A DNA stretch of 29,234 bases, from positions 1-29,234 of the forward strand of contig CAJTZD010000047.1 in NCBI GenBank assembly GCA_910584235.1, given 5' to 3'. Position numbers and translations under genes: made by a program. Every line of letters starts with the position of its first letter. The stretch's first letter is position 1. Shown here piece after piece: positions 24,917-29,234 of this stretch. The stretch comes from an uncultured Acetatifactor sp. (GTDB taxonomy: Bacteria; Bacillota; Clostridia; Lachnospirales; Lachnospiraceae). Below the pieces are notes generated by a model, which worked only from the letters and a program-made list of their open reading frames with translations, was not told the DNA's origin and did not search any database.

Positions 24917-25850
24917 GATTACAAACCGTCAGGCAATATGCGACGTACTCATAAAAGCCGCAGAAACCGACAGAGATGTCATAGTGGCATGCTCGGATTC
25001 CAGAGGCTCCGCCTCCCTGTCCGCCTTTGCGGAAAAATACCCGGAACAGTTCGTGGAGATGGGCATTGCGGAGCAGAACCTGGTGACCGTATCCGCGGGA
25101 CTGGCCTCCTGCGGGAAAAAAGTCTTCGCCGCCTCCCCGGCCTGCTTCCTCTCCACCAGAAGCTATGAACAGGTGAAAGTGGACGTGGCCTACTCCCGGG
25201 CCAATGTAACCCTCATCGGCATCAGCGGCGGCGTCAGCTACGGAGCTTTGGGCATGACCCACCATTCCTGCCAGGACATAGCCGCCTTTTGCGCCCTGCC
25301 GGACATGCGGGTATACCTGCCCAGCGACCGGTTCCAGACCGCCGGACTTATAGAAGCCCTGCTTACAGATGACACCCCCGCCTATGTGCGGGTCAGCCGC
25401 ACAGCCAGCAAAGACATTTACGGAGAACACATGGATTTTACGCTTAATCAGGCCAAACTTCTGTGCCAGGGAAGAGACATACTGCTGGTGGCCTGCGGCG
25501 AGATGGTGGCGGAGTCCCTGGAGGCAGCGAGCCTGCTTCGGGAAAAAGGAATCAGAGCCGGCGTCCTGGACATGTACTGCGTGAAACCACTTGACGAGAA
25601 AACCCTGTTACAGGCCGCAGAGCAGGTAAAGACAGTAATCACCGTGGAAGAACACTCCGTCTACGGCGGACTGGGCAGCATGGTGGCCCAGACAGTCGCA
25701 GCCGCCTGCCCGAAAAGAATCGTGAACCTGGCGCTTCCGGACGGCCATCTGACAGCCGGAACCAACCGGGAGATTTTTAAGACATACGGACTGGATGCAG
25801 CGGGAATTGCCCGCTCTGCGGAAAGCGCGCTGGCGCGGGAAACCAGATAA
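24906..25850 (+). CDS. Transketolase, C-terminal subunit
   Basis: A 314-residue subunit holding the pyrimidine-binding and C-terminal domains. The start at ATG 24906 has GGAGG 6 bases upstream and lies inside the 3' end of the preceding gene. The catalytic glutamate is in EMGIAEQN (Glu56). The conserved segments GVSYGALGMTHHSCQDI near 110 and VEEHSVYGGLG near 247 match the family. It must combine with the previous subunit for activity. Such pairs may be a general transketolase or a dedicated apulose-4-phosphate transketolase (AptA/AptB type). Confidence 0.93.
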   Translation: MENKITNRQAICDVLIKAAETDRDVIVACSDSRGSASLSAFAEKYPEQFVEMGIAEQNLVTVSAGLASCGKKVFAASPACFLSTRSYEQVKVDVAYSRANVTLIGISGGVSYGALGMTHHSCQDIAAFCALPDMRVYLPSDRFQTAGLIEALLTDDTPAYVRVSRTASKDIYGEHMDFTLNQAKLLCQGRDILLVACGEMVAESLEAASLLREKGIRAGVLDMYCVKPLDEKTLLQAAEQVKTVITVEEHSVYGGLGSMVAQTVAAACPKRIVNLALPDGHLTAGTNREIFKTYGLDAAGIARSAESALARETR

Positions 25851-25873
25851 CAAAAAAGGCGGTGAGCGAGATC

Positions 25874-27319
25874 ATGAGTTACATATTGGGCATTGACCAA
25901 AGCACTCAGGGCACCAAAGCTATTTTGTTTGATGAAGAGGCTAATCCGGTAAAACGCGCAGATCTGGCCCACAGACAGATTGTAAACGAAAAGGGCTGGG
26001 TGTCCCATGACCCGGAGGAAATCTACCGGAATGTACTCCGGGTGGTGCGTGAGGTGGTGGAAAAGGCAGGCATTCCCAAAGAGAAGATAGCGGCTCTGGG
26101 AATCAGCAACCAGCGGGAGACCACCCTGGCCTGGAACCGGGCCGGACATCCCCTGGCGGACGCGGTGGTGTGGCAGTGCGGCCGGGCGGAGAACATTGCC
26201 CGGAGGCTTGCCGGCCAGGCAGAGATGATATATGACAAGACAGGATTGCCTTTATCGCCCTATTTCCCCGCATGTAAAATGGTCTGGCTGAAAGAACATA
26301 TGACACCCGATTCCCGGGTTTCCTTTGGCACTATGGACAGCTGGCTGGTCTACAGGCTTACGGGAGGCGCCCGGTATCTAACCGATTATTCCAATGCTTC
26401 CAGAACCCAGCTCCTGAACCTAGAGACCCTGGAATGGGATCAGGAGCTCTGCGGACTGTTCGGCATTCCCGGAAACTGCCTGCCGGAGATAAAAGACAGC
26501 AACAGCTGCTTTGGCTATACGGATTTCCATGGCTTTTTGGAGAACAAGATCCCCATTCTGGCAGTGCTGGGAGATTCTCACGCCGCGCTGTTCGGACAGG
26601 GGTGCCATAAGAAAGGCATGGTAAAGGCCACCTATGGCACAGGCTCCTCCATCATGATGAACATTGGGGGAGAAGCGGTGCACAGCGGTGCGGGGCTTGT
26701 CACCTCTCTGGCCTGGGGCATTGACGGGAAAGTGGACTATGTGCTGGAGGGGAACATCAACTACACAGGGGCAGTGGTGACCTGGCTCAAGGAAGATATG
26801 GGACTCATCGCCTCCGCCGGGGAGACCGCTGCCCTGGCCAGGGACGCCAACCCGGCAGACAGAAGCGTTTTAGTCCCGGCATTTACAGGACTGTCCGCGC
26901 CCTACTGGAAAGAGGATGCCAGGGCGCTTTTGTGGGGCATGAGCCGCACTACCGGCCGGGCGGAGGTGGTGCGGGCTGCTCTGGACAGCATTGCTTACCA
27001 GGTGGCGGACGTGCTGTATGCCATGGAGCAGGACTGCGGGGAAAGGATTCAGGAACTGCGGGTGGACGGAGGCCCTGCCGGGAATCCCTATCTGATGCAG
27101 TTCCAGAGCGATATGGCGGACACTGCGGTATATGTGGCGGAAAGAGAAGAACTCTCCGCCATGGGAGCGGCCTACCTGGCAGGCATCACAGCGGGACTCT
27201 ATGACAGGGAGAAAGTGTTTGACAAAATGGGATATCAAAAATATACGCCGGATATGTCTTCGGAACAGCGGGAGGAAAAGCGCCGCCGCTGGAAAGAGGC
27301 AATAGGGCTTGTGCTGTAG
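25874..27319 (+). CDS. FGGY-family carbohydrate kinase (glycerol kinase/xylulokinase-like)
   Basis: A 481-residue kinase that phosphorylates a ketose or polyol with ATP. ATG 25874 fits an AGGCGGTGAG site and the family start (YILGIDQSTQGTK); GTG 25862 is a weaker option. Motifs are intact: WQCGRAENIA, DSWLVYRLTGG, GDSHAALFGQG with the likely catalytic base Asp234, TYGTGSSIM and DGGPAGNPYLMQFQSD. The glycerol-kinase-like GD(S/Q)xAALFGQG motif sets it apart from classic xylulokinases. It follows the transketolase pair closely. D-apulose kinase (ApsK-type) is a good candidate; xylulokinase or ribulokinase are alternatives. Confidence 0.9.
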   Translation: MSYILGIDQSTQGTKAILFDEEANPVKRADLAHRQIVNEKGWVSHDPEEIYRNVLRVVREVVEKAGIPKEKIAALGISNQRETTLAWNRAGHPLADAVVWQCGRAENIARRLAGQAEMIYDKTGLPLSPYFPACKMVWLKEHMTPDSRVSFGTMDSWLVYRLTGGARYLTDYSNASRTQLLNLETLEWDQELCGLFGIPGNCLPEIKDSNSCFGYTDFHGFLENKIPILAVLGDSHAALFGQGCHKKGMVKATYGTGSSIMMNIGGEAVHSGAGLVTSLAWGIDGKVDYVLEGNINYTGAVVTWLKEDMGLIASAGETAALARDANPADRSVLVPAFTGLSAPYWKEDARALLWGMSRTTGRAEVVRAALDSIAYQVADVLYAMEQDCGERIQELRVDGGPAGNPYLMQFQSDMADTAVYVAEREELSAMGAAYLAGITAGLYDREKVFDKMGYQKYTPDMSSEQREEKRRRWKEAIGLVL

Positions 27320-27334
27320 GGGATGCGGGTGTAT

Positions 27335-27385
27335 CATGGAACAGAGCGTTCCATGGCAAATATTTGCGTCCGTCAGTATAAATTG
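27335..27385. repeat. Diverged copy of the repeat element
   Basis: catggaac-agagc-gttccatg (27335-27355) is a perfect 8-bp hairpin. It corresponds to the 19-mer of the other copies and is followed by tggcaaatatttgcgtccg, matching the flank of the 15.3 kb copy at 24 of 32 bases. It lies in the 161-base gap between the kinase and the hydrolase. Confidence 0.75.
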
Positions 27386-27480
27386 TGCTGGCCGGAATGC
27401 CAAAAGCCCTATGAAAAGAAAGCAAAGAGAAGACGGAGAAGCTTAAGACGGGTTAATAATAGAAAGAGAGGTATTGTAAA

Positions 27481-29043
27481 ATGAGACAATACGAAACGTT
27501 TGAACTGACCTTTGCCGGAGCGGAGCCGGAGGGATCAAAGGCATTGGTAGATCTCCAGGCAGAATTTACCCTGGCCGGGGAGACGAAAAAGGTAAGCGGA
27601 TTCTATGCGGGAGACGGACAGTACAAGGTTCGCATCTACCCCTCCAAAACAGGAAAATGCCAGTGGAAAGTCCGGGGGGTGGTAAGCGGAGAGGGAGAGG
27701 AAAACTGTGAGTCCGCCGCAGCTACGGCAGATGCCGTGGCAGTGGCGACAAACAAAGTGCCTCACGGCATAGTCCATGTGGAGGGAAAACATTTCAAATA
27801 TGAGGACGGCGCCTGGTACCGGCCCTTTGGCACTACAGTGTACGCTTTGGTGCACCAGGAAAAAGCGCTGATAGACACCACCATGGAGACACTGCGCAAA
27901 GCACCGTTCAACAAAGTACGCTTCTGCGTCTTCCCCAAACACTACGACTTCAACCACAACGATCCGGACTTCTATCCCTTTGAAAAAACCGGGGAAAAAT
28001 GGGACGTCCATAAGCCGGTGCCCCAATACTGGGACGCCCTGGAGGCCAGAATCCGAGAACTGGACGCCTGCGGAATTCAGGGAGACCTGATTCTCTTCCA
28101 CCCTTACGACAGATGGGGCTTTGCCCAATTCTCAAAGGAAGACAGCCTGGTATACCTGGACTACCTCCTGCGCAGACTCTCCGCCATGCCCAACCTCTGG
28201 TGGTCCCTGGCCAATGAGTACGACCTGATGCCCAATTACAGTCATGAGGACTGGGCGGACTTTGCCAGATTCGTGGCAGAGCACGACCCCTACGGACACT
28301 GCCTCAGCAACCACAACTGCATGGCCTACTGGGACTTTACCCAGAAAGAAATCACCCACTGCTGCATCCAGGACACCAATGTAAACGAAGTGCCTGAGCT
28401 CTGGGAGCAGTACGGCAAGCCCGTAGTATTCGATGAAGTCCGCTACGAGGGCAACATCATCCATTCCTGGGGCAACATCTCCGCCAGAGAACTGGTGCGG
28501 CGGTTCTGGACAGCAGTCTGCTGCGGCGGCTACTGCACCCACGGGGAGACGTTCTACAGCGACGACGAAGTCCTCTGGTGGGCAAGGGGCGGCGTACTGA
28601 AAGGCCAGAGCCCTGCCAGGATTGGGTTCCTGAAAGAAATCGTGGAGGCGCTGCCCGGCCCTCTGGACTTCCAGGGAGAGGGACTGGGCAGCCAGACGGC
28701 GATACAGCTCCTTGCCATGAAAGAAAACGGCGCGCCGCAGGAGTTTCGGGACAATTTCTTTGCCATGGCCATGTTAAACCTGCCCAAAGACCGGATAAAA
28801 GCTTTCGTGACAAAAGAGCGTACTGCCGTGGGCCACTGCGGAAAAGAAGCCTATCTGAAATTCATGGAAAGACAGTGCGCTGCCCTCACCGAGCTAAACC
28901 TCCCCCAGGAGGGCAGCTACCGGGTGGAAGTCATCGACACCTGGGATATGACCAGGAAAGTAGTGATGGAGAACGTAAACGGCACCGTAAAAGTGGAACT
29001 GCCCGGCAAGGAGGACATGGCGATACTGGCTGTGAGAATGTGA
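27481..29043 (+). CDS. Apiosidase-like glycoside hydrolase (DUF5060/DUF4038/DUF5605 architecture)
   Basis: A 520-residue cytoplasmic protein, without signal peptide. A GAGAGG site lies upstream of ATG 27481. Residues 1-90 form a beta-rich N-terminal domain (DUF5060 type). Residues about 95-390 form a GH-A-type TIM barrel: GTTVYALVHQ, then LWWSLANEYDLM with the likely acid/base Glu246 and VVFDEVRYEGN with the likely nucleophile Glu319. The C-terminal part is beta-rich (DUF5605 type). The barrel belongs to the family now named apiosidase-like. It would act inside the cell on an imported glycoside. It may share the upstream operon, although 161 bases with the repeat element intervene. Its substrate is not shown by sequence. 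Confidence 0.82.
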   Translation: MRQYETFELTFAGAEPEGSKALVDLQAEFTLAGETKKVSGFYAGDGQYKVRIYPSKTGKCQWKVRGVVSGEGEENCESAAATADAVAVATNKVPHGIVHVEGKHFKYEDGAWYRPFGTTVYALVHQEKALIDTTMETLRKAPFNKVRFCVFPKHYDFNHNDPDFYPFEKTGEKWDVHKPVPQYWDALEARIRELDACGIQGDLILFHPYDRWGFAQFSKEDSLVYLDYLLRRLSAMPNLWWSLANEYDLMPNYSHEDWADFARFVAEHDPYGHCLSNHNCMAYWDFTQKEITHCCIQDTNVNEVPELWEQYGKPVVFDEVRYEGNIIHSWGNISARELVRRFWTAVCCGGYCTHGETFYSDDEVLWWARGGVLKGQSPARIGFLKEIVEALPGPLDFQGEGLGSQTAIQLLAMKENGAPQEFRDNFFAMAMLNLPKDRIKAFVTKERTAVGHCGKEAYLKFMERQCAALTELNLPQEGSYRVEVIDTWDMTRKVVMENVNGTVKVELPGKEDMAILAVRM

Positions 29044-29180
29044 TTTGCCAAAAAGGTGTAAAGCAAGAGGAACGGCGGCATTGGCGTACAGCTGATGCCG
29101 CTAAACTTAGCCTTGCCTGGTCGGATTTGTGATAAAATGAGCCGGATTTCGGGGATTCAGAAAAGGGAAAATGCGAGAAA

Positions 29181-29234
29181 ATGGAAGAAGAGCATTCCAA
29201 TGGAAGAAGAGCATTCCAATGGAAGAAGAGCATT
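29181..29234. repeat. 19-bp tandem repeat array (runs off window edge)
   Basis: Two full exact units of atggaagaagagcattcca (29181-29199, 29200-29218) and 16 bases of a third reach the window edge. The unit is identical to the one at 15287-15305. Confidence 0.95.

Overview
The window looks like a chromosomal segment of a gut-type Firmicute, most likely a Lachnospiraceae/Clostridia member. The reasons are strong GGAGG-type ribosome sites, moderate to high GC (judged by eye), and typical clostridial families: YfhO, YesM-type kinase, DUF3502-type solute-binding lipoprotein, YozG-like regulator with DUF2975, AAA-ATPase-like/PD-(D/E)XK protein and split transketolase. The genus cannot be fixed from sequence alone. 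I saw no tRNA, rRNA, CRISPR array or intact transposase.

Region by region. 1-850 is the C-terminal end of a surface protein with a (D/E/N)PAPT repeat stalk and a three-helix membrane end, closed by a terminator. 1053-3878 is a YfhO-family membrane protein. 4149-7573 pairs a YesM-like sensor kinase with a sugar-binding-type lipoprotein; no response regulator or permeases are present. 7637-9175 is an AT-rich remnant of an AAA-ATPase plus HEPN-like gene pair, apparently a decayed defence module. 9362-10885 is a lipoprotein with tandem domains. 11157-13256 is a wreck: an AraC regulator and a GH3 beta-glucosidase, once divergent, fused by a deletion, with a second large deletion inside the GH3. 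13318-15280 (minus strand) carries a membrane protein, a YozG-like regulator, a DUF2975 protein and a frameshifted remnant. 15495-17422 holds a flavin-reductase-like (NimA/PNPOx) protein, a small zinc-ribbon protein and an Fpg/Nei-like protein. 17520-20979 may be an operon of a PD-(D/E)XK/AAA protein, a histidine phosphatase and two half-size chromate transporters.

20960-29043 is the most coherent system. A LacI regulator is divergent from a run of four sugar-pathway genes (fucose/arabinose-type isomerase, transketolase N-half, transketolase C-half, FGGY kinase), followed by a cytoplasmic glycoside hydrolase with an apiosidase-like (DUF4038/DUF5605) architecture. Isomerase + kinase + two-subunit transketolase + apiosidase-like hydrolase is the gene set expected for the transketolase route of D-apiose use: glycoside to free sugar, ketose, ketose phosphate, then DHAP and xylulose 5-phosphate. 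The substrate is inferred, not proven. The LacI gene has a near-consensus promoter overlapping a palindromic AT-rich operator candidate.

Non-coding structure includes a four-hairpin block between the isomerase and transketolase genes, a 19-bp repeat element seen at 15.3 kb, 27.3 kb (diverged) and in tandem at the window's right edge, and two perfect short palindromes at 16.0 and 16.5 kb that look like operators.
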